This document shows, one piece after another, positions 19,401-27,166 of a stretch of 64,000 nt of DNA; positions within the stretch are counted from its first letter, which is position 1, and each line of letters starts with the position of its first letter. The position numbers and the translations under genes are program-made. A model generated the notes under the pieces. That model worked only from the letters and a program-made list of their open reading frames with translations, made no database searches and was not told the origin of the DNA. The DNA is from an uncultured Carboxylicivirga sp. (GTDB lineage: Bacteria > Bacteroidota > Bacteroidia > Bacteroidales > Marinilabiliaceae), in the NCBI GenBank assembly GCA_947503525.1, contig CANNEA010000005.1, forward strand, positions 124,001 through 188,000, in the 5' to 3' direction.

Positions 19401-20797
19401 TAGTCAACGAAATTTTAGATTTCAGAAAAATTCAAACCAACAAAATAAGTCTTCAGGTTTCAGAAGTTGATGTAGTAGCGTTCTTTAACAGGATAACATC
19501 TGACTTCAACTATGTAGCAGAAAGAAAAAAAATTACATTCGAAAAATCCACTAATGTTTCGGAATATTTATATTGGTTTGATCCTGAGAAACTTGAAAAA
19601 GTAATCCTCAATCTTTTGACTAATGCCTTTAAATTTACAGCTCCCAATGGAAAAGTCGCTATTCAACTAATAGCGGAACCTAACTTTTTCACTCTTATGG
19701 TAGAAGATACCGGGCAAGGAATGGATCAGGAACAACGTAAAAGACTTTTCGATCGTTACTATAAAGCCGAAAGTACAAACAGAAGTTTTTTTGCACAAGG
19801 TGCCGGCATAGGCCTGTCTATAGTAGAGGAGTTTGTAAAACTGCACCATGGACATATTGATGTGGAAAGTCAGCCCCAAAGAGGCACTAAATTCATCATT
19901 AATATTCCCGGTCAGAAAAAAGTATACAATAAAGATGATTTCGCTGAACAAAACACCTGGACTGCTGGCTCCGAATCAAGAATAATTACTGCGCAGGTAG
20001 ATAATATTGTCACGCACCAAGAAGAGGTAACAAGAGCAAAAATAGAACATTCTATCTTGCTGGTAGAAGACAATGAAGAATTACTTTCCATGCTTCAGCA
20101 AAAGCTTTGTCAATATTACAAAGTATATACGGCTATAAACGGTCAGGAAGGGTTAAAAGCAGTTGAAAAGCACCATCCCAACCTTATCGTGACCGACCTG
20201 ATGATGCCAATGATGGATGGAATGGAAATGACCCAAGAATTAAAAAGTAACTTTGACACCTGCCATATTCCAGTTATCATGCTAACAGCCAAATCCTCCA
20301 ATGAAGATAAAGCAGAAGGGTATAGCAGAGGAGCTGATTCGTACATTTCAAAACCTTTTGATTTTGAAGTGCTCATAGCCCGCATCGGCAATCTTCTGGA
20401 ACAAAGGAAAGTTTTAAAAAAGAAATTTAGTAATGATATAGAGTTTGAATCCCGATCAGTTGCCACTGAAAAACAGGATCAGGAATTTATCGATGCTGTG
20501 ATTTCTTATGTGACCGATCACATGGGAGATGAAAATTTCAACCTACAGGATATGTATGCTTCATTAGGTTTCAGCAAGACTGTTTTTTATAATAAAATAA
20601 AAGCACTTACAGAACTCAGCCCAAATCAGTTTGTCAGAACCATAAAACTTAAAGAGGCTGGCAAGCTACTTAAAACAACCAACCTCTCTATTTCAGAAGC
20701 GGCATTCAAAGTCGGGTATACAGACATTAACTATTTCCGGACTCAGTTTAAAAAACAGTTTAAAAAAACGCCAAGTGAATATATGAAATATCAGTAG
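16415..20797 (+). CDS. Hybrid two-component system sensor/regulator (HTCS)
   Basis: This 1460-residue one-protein signalling system has a signal peptide (about 1-26) and a periplasmic two-propeller sensor of repeated IWIGT/LWFGT blades (30-800). A Y_Y_Y domain (about 820-870) and one membrane helix (about 897-925) follow. The histidine kinase has HisKA phospho-acceptor H952 in SHELRTPL, an N box ILNLLTNAFKFT and a G box DTGQGM. The receiver domain (about 1212-1325) has phospho-acceptor D1261 in VTDLMMP. An AraC-type DNA-binding domain (about 1355-1460) closes the protein. HTCS proteins sense an oligosaccharide in the periplasm and activate the adjacent PUL, here most likely the divergent genes to the left. 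All key residues are present. Confidence 0.96.
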   Translation: MTRKAHLPYITVILLLLINSFSLIKAEKSFQFERLDTSNGLSDNQVICIHQDQEGFLWFGTISGLNRYDGYSFKTFNQENSKEVPLHDQHVMSIEEDNFGHLWLEGYAGTYRMFDKSTHKTMVFPDAFGYYPTIPNQKIFLHRDGFAVLALKEFGVFIIDIKTNPGELIGKYLFDEETLKDNTTIESIYAKDLNNIWLSTYTGPLLLKIDPSSDSYQYSFISKPTTQVSRAEHYKIDSSLFFIVPGKGLSIIDLTDGSSRIIESTNGIDLKNIRYITGHQDQLWILTDDHGALGISNDEQELLFHITNLHNSPLKNVLKLYNDKKGNLWFYSTHYQEFVCYNTKKAKSSTFFFPTAQSNLLQNPANVIKFFEEDSEGNIWIGTEEDGIFFYDVRSSTAQKIRNNPRVNTSLIANSILSFKEDYNKTVWIGTKYGISKLNFKESNFTEIIHNPNVFNQFDNSTDALYKDSYGNIWCGTKSGELYVYDHQLKLKHIFPDKEQICGLNNMRAFTFYEDSKDRLWIGTKGEGLYLLDLKKYANNLEQAHFTHIEQDNLHNEFYDIIEDSQNRIWLASFGGGLYLLLDEDKQLSLLDYNQFLNPFCPFSIEYGRCILEDSQGKIWYGGLNGLISFNVDTKERLPKNVIYYSYNSPNQATALGYNDITSLFEDKKGIIWIGTGGGGLNSYQLKTKIINHYTTTEGLPNNIIHSTINDDKENLWISTRNGLSKFNSTNNHFTNYSTADGLPSNEFTEGKPFVADNKLFFGTIKGITYFSPSNIDENVSYPNILLTDFLISNKPIQVSSSGPLNQDINITESITLSHDQNSFTVIYSTSNYSADNKNSLEYKLDKFDSEWIRTDNNNITYTNIPPGEYKLGLRFPHVGEGIISPQKELIIIIRPPFWSTGWAYLIYVVLTFLILFIIINAITKIKILRNNLKLEQEVTNFKLQFFTNISHELRTPLTLIINPVKEVINGNNQLSTSVQRHLQLAYNNANNLLKLVNEILDFRKIQTNKISLQVSEVDVVAFFNRITSDFNYVAERKKITFEKSTNVSEYLYWFDPEKLEKVILNLLTNAFKFTAPNGKVAIQLIAEPNFFTLMVEDTGQGMDQEQRKRLFDRYYKAESTNRSFFAQGAGIGLSIVEEFVKLHHGHIDVESQPQRGTKFIINIPGQKKVYNKDDFAEQNTWTAGSESRIITAQVDNIVTHQEEVTRAKIEHSILLVEDNEELLSMLQQKLCQYYKVYTAINGQEGLKAVEKHHPNLIVTDLMMPMMDGMEMTQELKSNFDTCHIPVIMLTAKSSNEDKAEGYSRGADSYISKPFDFEVLIARIGNLLEQRKVLKKKFSNDIEFESRSVATEKQDQEFIDAVISYVTDHMGDENFNLQDMYASLGFSKTVFYNKIKALTELSPNQFVRTIKLKEAGKLLKTTNLSISEAAFKVGYTDINYFRTQFKKQFKKTPSEYMKYQ

Positions 20798-20836
20798 ATT
20801 TTTGTCGCTTAACAGTATTTAAGTCAAATCGTATTC

Positions 20837-21817
20837 TTAGGTGAATTCAATTATTAAATCAAGCTTCTCAACAAGTAGTTTCATATATGGATTTTTCTTT
20901 AAAAATTCCTTATTCAAAACATTAGGGCTTGTCTGATACTGTTCCTTTTTGATAGAGATAACCAAATCTGCTATATCATCACCTTCATTTAAATATGTAT
21001 TCTCCAATACATTATTCACATGAACATCAAAGCAAGCACTTTCTGCTATCTTACTCCACTTCTCAAATGCTTTCCCTTTGTCTGGGAATAAGGTTACCTG
21101 GTAATCTTTAAGGTCATTTAGTTTACGGACATTTAGCATTTCAATGGAGCCTACTGCAATCCAATTATATTGCGGATAATACAAGGCTCCGAATATGGCA
21201 TTCTTTTCACCTTCGGCAATGGCAACAGGTCTTATTTTATCAATAAGCAGGTGAGCGCCAAAGAATACTTGCTTTAGATTGAAGTCCTTTTGCTTATTGA
21301 TATGATGCACCCAATTAATGTAACCAACTCGCTTTATGGTCGCTGAATTATACAGCATCACCTTACCTGTTCGCACTTGTCTCTCTCGATTGACTTGCCA
21401 AAATATGGTTTTGTTCCCTTTGGCAGTTCCAACGTAATATTTCTGTAAAACTTCTAAAACCAAGTGTTCAGGAAAGTATTTAGTCAAGCCGATAGCAAAG
21501 TTGTTTTGGTGATAGTTGGTAAGCGAAGCTAGCATTAGCTTTTTGTCAATACATGAAGGAGGTTTGATGATTGGTTTGGTTTTAGGTGGGGGTATTTTAA
21601 AATCATCCGGTTCGTATCCATTTTTCTCAAAATACATTTTAGGAGTAAAATGATAAGCACATTTTTCTACACGGTTACACCTTCCTGTATATTCCGACAA
21701 ATGCTTGTTGGTATGTTTATCAATATACCTGGTAAAAGTCCGCTGATGACATTGTGGACAATGATACCTGGTTGACCGTCCTTTGTATTTTTCCAATGAA
21801 TAGCGGATTTCTGACAT
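20837..21817 (-). CDS. DUF6371-type zinc-finger/Toprim-like protein of a mobile element
   Basis: The 326-residue protein begins with a zinc-finger-like region (C20-P-Q-C23 and C47-x5-C53) like that of DNA primases. A Toprim-like core follows, with AIAEGEKNA as the acidic Glu motif and TLFPDKGKAF as the Asp motif. Proteins with this DUF6371 layout occur on Bacteroidota integrative elements beside DUF3987 proteins, as here, with the partner gene 600 bases upstream. A role in element replication or priming is an inference from this pairing. It marks the left edge of recognisable island genes, 40 bases after the HTCS gene and converging on it. Confidence 0.7.
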   Translation of the reverse strand: MSEIRYSLEKYKGRSTRYHCPQCHQRTFTRYIDKHTNKHLSEYTGRCNRVEKCAYHFTPKMYFEKNGYEPDDFKIPPPKTKPIIKPPSCIDKKLMLASLTNYHQNNFAIGLTKYFPEHLVLEVLQKYYVGTAKGNKTIFWQVNRERQVRTGKVMLYNSATIKRVGYINWVHHINKQKDFNLKQVFFGAHLLIDKIRPVAIAEGEKNAIFGALYYPQYNWIAVGSIEMLNVRKLNDLKDYQVTLFPDKGKAFEKWSKIAESACFDVHVNNVLENTYLNEGDDIADLVISIKKEQYQTSPNVLNKEFLKKNPYMKLLVEKLDLIIEFT

Positions 21818-22410
21818 AAAGAGACTTTTCTTGTTTTAGTGGAGTTTGTGGAGTAGTGGAGGATTGTTGTTTTTCAGACACTTATCACTCCATACAACTC
21901 CACTCACTCCACAGCATGATGATTAATTAATTGGCGCTTTGCCCAAACCCGAACTCATTCTGAAATAATTACGAATACTCAATCCTTAACTGTCCCGATA
22001 TCTAAACTCATACGTTTCTTTGCTCAAGCCGCAAAGGCTTTTCCTTTCTTCCTGCAGCCGAAGAAAGGAAACAAAGAAGCCCGCCGACTGCACCACTCGC
22101 TTACCCACTATTTCATTATTTTTGAGACAGAAAGAACTCCCTGCGGTCAAACAGCTTTCTGTCTTATCAAAACATAAGAAAAGTGGGTCCCAAGCTGCGT
22201 TGCTGATGTCGGGTACTCAACTCGAAACACTGGCAATTTATAGCAACAACCTTTTATAGTGCAGGAGAATAAAGATCAATTTACTTCATACTCCACAGTT
22301 ACTACACTCAAACTACACACGTAAACAATTGTGAATCAACCAAACTCCACAACTACGCAAACTCTACAGTATTCCATATTTTTCTCTGAGCCTTTATGGC
22401 AGCAGTAAGA
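21818..22410. other. Non-coding, hairpin-rich segment of the island (possible oriT/origin or structured RNA)
   Basis: No convincing gene lies here. The centre (about 22020-22210) is markedly more GC-rich than its surroundings and holds nested inverted repeats. One is a perfect 12-base-pair stem TTTCCTTTCTTC (22040-22051) with 22060-22071. Another is GACAGAAAG (22126-22134) with 22155-22163. A third is CTTAT (22163-22167) with ATAAG (22174-22178). The flanks carry scattered ACTCCAC and GTGGAGT words on both sides. Position between replication-like genes suggests a transfer or replication origin, but a structured RNA is equally possible. Confidence 0.45.
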
Positions 22411-23766
22411 TTAATTGAGTACGTCAGTTTCGTAAACACCTTTCTGTTTCTTATGCGCCAGTTTTGTATTGCTCAGCAATTGGTAAGCGTATGATTCTTT
22501 GGCGATATTGAGTTTGTTGGCCATTTCAATAAACTCTTTATTGGTGAATTCCCGTTTACCAATCTTCTTTAAAACCTGAAATACCTTACCTTCCTTTGAG
22601 TTGTCTTCATACACATTTAAAACCATGTGATTTAGCTTTAATGCATTAGAAAAGAAATAATCCTTAAGCATAATGGATTTCTTCATTGAGCTTTCGCTTA
22701 TCTGCTTGATCGCCTGCCCTTCAAAAAAGCTATTGGAGACTTCAAGAACCAGGGCAAACCGTAATATATATCTATCGAGTTTTGACAGGATTCCAGATAT
22801 GGCAGCATCCTTATTGGATGGCTTTACGTGTTTGTTTACTTCATCAATAAACAAGTCCTCTGCCATCTCAGATAATGGTAACTCTATCGTATTAATGCTC
22901 TCATTGACTTTATCCATTAATGCTTTCATCCTGGCATGGAATTTCCCTACCAGATAATCATCAGGATTCTTCCTTCCAATTAATTTCTTTTCCATTTTTA
23001 ATGGAATGGCAAATAGAATTCGCTCAAAGAACCCGTCTTTGATATCCTTAGCCTTAAAGGATGCAATCACATCGTCCTGAATACTGCCAATAATGGAAAC
23101 ACAAGGCATACTCAACGAAGAACTTTCGACCTCTTTACGATCCAGTGAAATTGGTGCTCCATCCCAAATGGATAAAAACTGACTTTGTTTTGAGGTTCCA
23201 CTATATCCAATCAAATTCAATATAAAGCTCTTAAACTCATCGGGCATCAATATCATACCATTGGGATTTTGCTTATGGATATTTATCAATGCCTCAAAAG
23301 TCGGATCGGTAGAATACAGTTTTTTCTTAGTCGGTTTCTTTTCACCTAAATCAGGATCATAATTAGTGATGGCTGCTTCATATTCCTGGTCGTATTGTTT
23401 TTGCAGGTTTTTGATGGCTTTAAAAGCTGTTTTTAAGGGAGCACTTTTATTCTGTCCTGACTTACCGACTAAAACCACCCACATGGATGGGTTTTCTATC
23501 CATTCAATATGCTTACGGAGATGGTAAGAATTACCAATGATACCTGCTAAGGCTGTGAAAATGCTTACCGAAGTGTAGTCGATGTTATAATTCCCGTGTT
23601 CGTGCAATTCAATAATGGTATCCTGAATGAAGCGTGGAAATATATTCAATGGAAATTCCGATTCCTCTGCCATTTTAAGTCGAATGTTAGCTTCATAATT
23701 GGACATTTTTCCAAATTTTAGGTGCGCTTTCCCTAGTTCCGTTTTTTCTTTTTCAATTGATTCCAT
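22411..23766 (-). CDS. DUF3987 family primase/helicase-like ATPase
   Basis: The 451-residue protein contains a P-loop-like motif (LVGKSGQNKSAPLKTAF, residues about 91-107) and a Walker B-like MILMPDEF (about 170). It also has the central pattern of DUF3987 proteins, which are common replication or helper proteins on Bacteroidota mobile elements and phage. The C-terminus (GKREFTNKEFIEMANKLNI) looks like a winged-helix segment. It is followed downstream by the hairpin-rich non-coding segment and the Toprim-like gene. It probably acts with the latter in element DNA replication; this is inferred from family and context. Confidence 0.75.
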   Translation of the reverse strand: MESIEKEKTELGKAHLKFGKMSNYEANIRLKMAEESEFPLNIFPRFIQDTIIELHEHGNYNIDYTSVSIFTALAGIIGNSYHLRKHIEWIENPSMWVVLVGKSGQNKSAPLKTAFKAIKNLQKQYDQEYEAAITNYDPDLGEKKPTKKKLYSTDPTFEALINIHKQNPNGMILMPDEFKSFILNLIGYSGTSKQSQFLSIWDGAPISLDRKEVESSSLSMPCVSIIGSIQDDVIASFKAKDIKDGFFERILFAIPLKMEKKLIGRKNPDDYLVGKFHARMKALMDKVNESINTIELPLSEMAEDLFIDEVNKHVKPSNKDAAISGILSKLDRYILRFALVLEVSNSFFEGQAIKQISESSMKKSIMLKDYFFSNALKLNHMVLNVYEDNSKEGKVFQVLKKIGKREFTNKEFIEMANKLNIAKESYAYQLLSNTKLAHKKQKGVYETDVLN

Positions 23767-23830
23767 AAGATTACCGGGCTTTATGTTTTAACTTTTTAAA
23801 AACGTAAATAAAATTCACGTTTTTTATTTT

Positions 23831-24613
23831 TTATGCAACAAGTCCTAATTCAGATATAACAAGACCTACGGCATTGTCAATCATAGAATATGCCTCTTCT
23901 ATTTTAGAAGGGTTGTCAGACGATTTACTAATTGATGCTTTACTTCTCTTTGATAATAAAGGGTTTACAAAACGAGAATAATTAAATAAGGAGTAATATA
24001 GCCAGACAAAGCCTTCTTCAGTAACTTGGTAGTAATGAGTGTTTTTAAGCTTTTTAATAGCTCCTCGCGCTCTTAATTTTCGCAGTTCGTAAGCTATTTT
24101 TGATGTTTTTGGATTTTCTTGCATTTTTGAACGTAAATGCTTGCTTTTAAATCCGGGAATTAAACTAAAATCACTCAATAATAAAGCAAATAATTCTAAC
24201 TGTTCCTTATTGCGTAAATCAGGGGCAGCAATCCGAACTCCTTTCTCTGTTACGATAGCTTGTTGATATTTTTCATAAACGTCTGTAGTCGAAGAGTTTA
24301 AGTCAATATCATGCAAAGTCTTTAAGTAGCGGCTGTTGCATTTGAGTCCATACCAATAATATGCCTGTAAATTACAGGCTGACTTCTTGAGCTTTAACCC
24401 GGGCAAATCCGGATTGTTGATTGTGGTTTCAACTCGCAGCAAACAGCCGCTTTTATTGTAACACTTTATTGAGTTTTTTTCCAACCAATGTTTTATACAA
24501 GCCTGAACAGAATACTTATTCTGAGTACTTTTACTGTTATGAACGGGCTTTGAAAGACCAAATATTTTGGTCAACCTATCGGGAAATCCAATGGTGTGGT
24601 GCTTTTGTAGCAC
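23831..24613 (-). CDS. Unnamed mobile-element-associated protein, apparently N-terminally truncated
   Basis: The 260-residue product (GTG start at 24613 preferred) contains LEKNSIKCYNKSGCLLRVETTINNP near residues 43-68. Its C-terminal half (LRSKMQENPKTSKIAYELRKLRARGAIKKLKNTHYYQVTEEG) looks like a winged-helix domain. This combination recurs in longer proteins of about 400 or more residues of unestablished function, sometimes named MarR-like. An in-frame stop (TAG) occurs about 18 codons upstream of the GTG, and the codons between still look family-like. The gene may therefore be a 5'-deleted remnant rather than a short natural form. I do not assign a function. Confidence 0.55.
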   Translation of the reverse strand: MLQKHHTIGFPDRLTKIFGLSKPVHNSKSTQNKYSVQACIKHWLEKNSIKCYNKSGCLLRVETTINNPDLPGLKLKKSACNLQAYYWYGLKCNSRYLKTLHDIDLNSSTTDVYEKYQQAIVTEKGVRIAAPDLRNKEQLELFALLLSDFSLIPGFKSKHLRSKMQENPKTSKIAYELRKLRARGAIKKLKNTHYYQVTEEGFVWLYYSLFNYSRFVNPLLSKRSKASISKSSDNPSKIEEAYSMIDNAVGLVISELGLVA

Positions 24614-24726
24614 TCGTTGGAAAAATGAATTGGCAAATTTTGCTGACTTGAAAATTATTCTCTAACTTATCGCTAATTTTATCTATCACAGCTCATAAAT
24701 TTTAAGATGCTAACTTAATGTTTTGT

Positions 24727-25038
24727 TCAGAATGCCAGAAATTGACCTTCAGGTCGGTATCCATTAATACTTTCTAGATAAGCTTCAATTTCGGAAGCCT
24801 TATAGTAGATTTTGCGTCCGGTCTTTTTATAGGCGATAACCTTATTGTCACGCATGGTTTGCAAAGTCCGCCTACTAACATTTAATAATTTGCATACTTC
24901 TTCAGTGACATACCAACGGTCTTTAAAACCATCATTCTTGGCTACATTGATACTATCTATCTTATCATTAATATGGTCAATTTTGCCCATTAACTTATTA
25001 AAGAGATGCTCATCTACAATTACAACTGTCTTGCTCAT
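24727..25038 (-). CDS. Helix-turn-helix (MerR/excisionase-like) DNA-binding protein
   Basis: The 103-residue protein starts with a short coiled-coil-like part (HINDKIDSINVAK). It then has a winged-HTH domain of the HTH_17/excisionase type: WYVTEEVCKLLNVSRRTLQTMRDNKVIAYKKTGRKIYYKASEIEAYL. Such proteins on Bacteroidota integrative elements regulate excision or transfer genes. It is divergent from the small gene at 25407 and lies upstream of the replication-like genes. No integrase gene accompanies it in this window, so the excision role is only a family-based guess. Confidence 0.8.
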   Translation of the reverse strand: MSKTVVIVDEHLFNKLMGKIDHINDKIDSINVAKNDGFKDRWYVTEEVCKLLNVSRRTLQTMRDNKVIAYKKTGRKIYYKASEIEAYLESINGYRPEGQFLAF

Positions 25039-25406
25039 TTTTATACGAATTTAATGTGTTATCAATTTATATTTCGTCAAACCTAAGCAATACAGTACAC
25101 CCAACTATACGTTAAAGACGTTAAAGAAGAGTAAAAGCACGTAAGTGATGGTAAAAAACGCTTTAAGAACGTAAATAATCAATCTGAAGGTTTTCACTTG
25201 AGCGCAAGTAAATATTACTGAATACAGACTAAATTATATCACACTTCTAATCCTTGGTGTTTTTCTATTTACTGCTATTTGTTACTATCTAAAAATCAAA
25301 CGCTTTTACTTTTATTACTATATATTACCATGTTCTACAAACCTTTTGAAATTGCATTCTATTTCTCTATAATTGAATCAGAAAAACGCAAAAAGAACTC
25401 ACTAAA
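25039..25406. other. Intergenic spacer with short ACGTTAAAG repeats
   Basis: This is non-coding DNA between divergent genes. At about 25111-25180 it carries repeated ACGTTAAAG/ACGTAA-like words that may be binding sites for the excisionase-like protein encoded next door. Nothing else is recognisable. Confidence 0.35.
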
Positions 25407-25643
25407 ATGATATTTAGAAGAACGATATTGAAACAAGATTTGGCTATTAAATTATATCCGCAAAGCTCAAATATTAATGCAGCGATGCAGCTGCTCCGTA
25501 AAGAAATAAAACTGTCGCCGGAATTGAATAACAGACTTGAATTACTGACAAGAAATAAACGAGCTCATTATTACACTCACAAAGAACTGGAAGCAATTCT
25601 GGAGCATTTTTGTATTAGTCAGGAAGAATTTGAGTTACTATAA
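25407..25643 (+). CDS. DUF4248-like small protein, copy 1
   Basis: The 78-residue protein has the pattern of DUF4248 (ILKQDLAIKLYP, MQLLRKEIKLSPELNNRL, a basic THKELEAIL stretch), a family of small Bacteroidota proteins common in mobile or accessory DNA. It is about three quarters identical to the product of the gene at 26241, so the two are a local duplication. No function is established. The compact helical pattern with basic patches could suit nucleic-acid binding, which is a guess. Confidence 0.65.
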   Translation: MIFRRTILKQDLAIKLYPQSSNINAAMQLLRKEIKLSPELNNRLELLTRNKRAHYYTHKELEAILEHFCISQEEFELL

Positions 25644-26240
25644 GAGCTTCTTTGGGGAAATCATGGTAAAACGTACTGAAAACCTAGCGAAATCAAGCTC
25701 AAAAGCACTCTCTAAGCCAATAAACAGATAGCTTTTGAGTGCTTTTCCAAGCTTCAGAGTACTTTCAGAGTATATACAGACCATATTCAGAGTATATTGA
25801 GCTTGCTTTTGAGAGCTTTACCCATTTTGCAGAGTATATTCAGCGTGCTTTTTGAATGCTTCCAAAATTTATGAGAGTGCTTTTAGGATGCTTTGCTCAT
25901 TATCAATAGTGCTTGGTGTAAATCTCCACCAATATGAAAACAACACCAAAGTTGAATTAGGAAAAAGCTTCGTTTTTTAAGAGTGCTTTTTGAGCACCTT
26001 ATTGGGAATTGTATGGTCTGTCGTGCCTAAAACCAATAAAAGTTCAAATTGTCGTTAATTGGCTAAGTTGTGTCGCAAATTGGCACAGCCGTAGGTCATT
26101 AGTTTTGTGATTATTTTCATGATTTTTACTGCGCTCGGCATAGTTCAAGCAAGCTTGGCTCTGCCCTCACTTATCGCAAAAATTTATAATATAATTTTAC
26201 AACCATCAAAATGAAGTAGAATAATATTAAACGCAATACA
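25644..26240. repeat. Non-coding spacer with degenerate iteron-like words
   Basis: No gene is supported between the two DUF4248-like genes. Between about 25690 and 25900 short words recur: TTCAGAGTATAT (three close variants near 25765, 25787 and 25833) and GAGTGCTTTT/GAGAGCTTT (several). Spacing is irregular, so this is neither a CRISPR array nor a clean tandem repeat. It could be an iteron-type binding region or decayed repeats. The part from 26040 to 26190 shows nothing further. Confidence 0.4.
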
Positions 26241-26477
26241 ATGATATTACCCCGAACAATATTAAAACAAGAATTAGCTAAAAAACTATATCCTCAAAGT
26301 TCAAATACAACTTCCGCCATGCAATTGCTGCGTAAGGAAATTAAACTATCACAGGATTTAAGTACTAGGCTTGATAAGTTGACACGTAATAAACGTGCCC
26401 ATTATTTTACACACAAAGAACTGGAGCTTATCCTGGAACACTTTTGTATTAGTCAGGAAGAGTTTGGAGAATTGTAA
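26241..26477 (+). CDS. DUF4248-like small protein, copy 2
   Basis: The 78-residue paralogue of the 25407 gene is colinear along its whole length, with shared LYPQSSN, AMQLLRKEIKLS, LTRNKRAHY and LEHFCISQEEF. Conservation of the reading frame in both copies argues that both are expressed genes and not ORF noise. It lies just upstream of two hairpin sites and the toxin-antitoxin module. Confidence 0.65.
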   Translation: MILPRTILKQELAKKLYPQSSNTTSAMQLLRKEIKLSQDLSTRLDKLTRNKRAHYFTHKELELILEHFCISQEEFGEL

Positions 26478-26489
26478 TTTTATTTAGCA

Positions 26490-26546
26490 ATACCCTTTCG
26501 GGTATAATTCTCAACTATATTGGTCTATTTATACCCGATAAGGTAT
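26490..26546. promoter_or_regulatory. Two tandem inverted repeats (operator-like) downstream of the DUF4248-like gene
   Basis: ATACCCTTTCGGGTAT (26490-26505) and ATACCCGATAAGGTAT (26531-26546) are two related imperfect palindromes 41 bases apart, both of the form ATACC(N6)GGTAT. Pairs like this commonly serve as operators for HTH antitoxins. The first could instead be a hairpin for the gene just upstream. Confidence 0.4.
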
Positions 26547-26614
26547 AATCCATTCATCTCATATACAAACATATTTAAGGAGAAACTGTAATTAATTATC
26601 GCAACAAACAAACT

Positions 26615-26674
26615 CTGTAGCATTTTTAGTATATAGCGATGTATCAAATTTAGTATATAGCGACATGTAGCTAT
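26615..26674 (+). repeat. 60-base direct repeat, left copy, flanking the toxin-antitoxin module
   Basis: The sequence begins CTGTAGCATTTTTAGTATAT and matches 27801-27860 at 55 of 60 positions. Each copy contains two internal 22-base-like units with TTTAGTATATA. It lies about 105 bases upstream of the toxin gene. Confidence 0.8.
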
Positions 26675-26719
26675 CAAAAAACATATCAACATGTTAGTAT
26701 TTTCGTGAATAAACATAGC

Positions 26720-26763
26720 AATTCCCAATGATTGGGAATTTTTAAAAATATTTCGTATCTTTG
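26720..26763 (+). promoter_or_regulatory. Promoter and operator of the MqsR-like toxin-antitoxin operon
   Basis: A perfect -7 box TATCTTTG (26756-26763) lies 17 bases before the toxin ATG. A perfect inverted repeat, AATTCCCAAT and ATTGGGAATT separated by one base (26720-26740), covers the expected -33 zone. It is placed so that a bound antitoxin would block transcription. Autoregulation is the usual mode for such modules; the binding itself is inferred. Confidence 0.6.
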
Positions 26764-26780
26764 TTTTAAAGATTTACAAT

Positions 26781-27161
26781 ATGATAGAACTACCGAATAC
26801 GGTTGATAATATTGAACTGGTACAAGAGTTCATAAATGAAACAAGAGAAAGGATATCCAATGGGGTTGATATTACTTTTACAGCAAAGGCTAATTCAGAA
26901 TTGGAAGACTTAATGCTTGAATATGATATAACCGTTGAAGACATAGAACATACCATATTGAATCTTACTCCAGAGAACTATTATAGAGGTATAGATCCTT
27001 CTGGTAAAGCAGATTTTAATGTATGTGCCTTTCGTGCTTTTGTTGGTAAAGATAATGTTGAGATATATTTAAAATACGGACTTGAAGAGGACGGTTTACA
27101 AATACTAGTTTTTTCTAATCACATTCCTGATTTTCCAATGAATCAGCCATTTAAAAATTAG
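26781..27161 (+). CDS. MqsR-like type II toxin (putative mRNA interferase)
   Basis: The 126-residue protein has the MqsR/RelE-fold pattern: an N-terminal helix, then ITFTAKANSELEDLMLEYDITVEDIEHTILNLTPENYYRG, and a strand pair VEIYLKYGLEEDGLQILVFSNH. This parallels the MqsR layout of a helix, an I-x-x-L-x-x-x-x-[FY]Y motif and vYlKi strands. MqsR toxins cleave mRNA without needing ribosomes. The gene precedes its antitoxin by five bases, the same toxin-first order as mqsRA. The protein is longer than E. coli MqsR (98 residues) because of about 20 N-terminal residues. Catalytic residues cannot be fixed by eye, so the family call is moderate. Confidence 0.6.
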   Translation: MIELPNTVDNIELVQEFINETRERISNGVDITFTAKANSELEDLMLEYDITVEDIEHTILNLTPENYYRGIDPSGKADFNVCAFRAFVGKDNVEIYLKYGLEEDGLQILVFSNHIPDFPMNQPFKN

Positions 27162-27166
27162 AAATT

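Noticed and set aside
22020-22259. 79-residue plus-strand ORF in the hairpin-rich segment
   Set aside because: Its length follows from the GC-rich block; the translation is low-complexity and lies over several inverted repeats, so a non-coding role fits better.
24421-24651. 76-residue plus-strand ORF opposite the truncated island gene
   Set aside because: It is antisense to a frame with family-like sequence and has no start context or motif.
25690-25900. Possible CRISPR array
   Set aside because: The recurring words are short, imperfect and irregularly spaced, with no spacer structure and no cas genes in the window.
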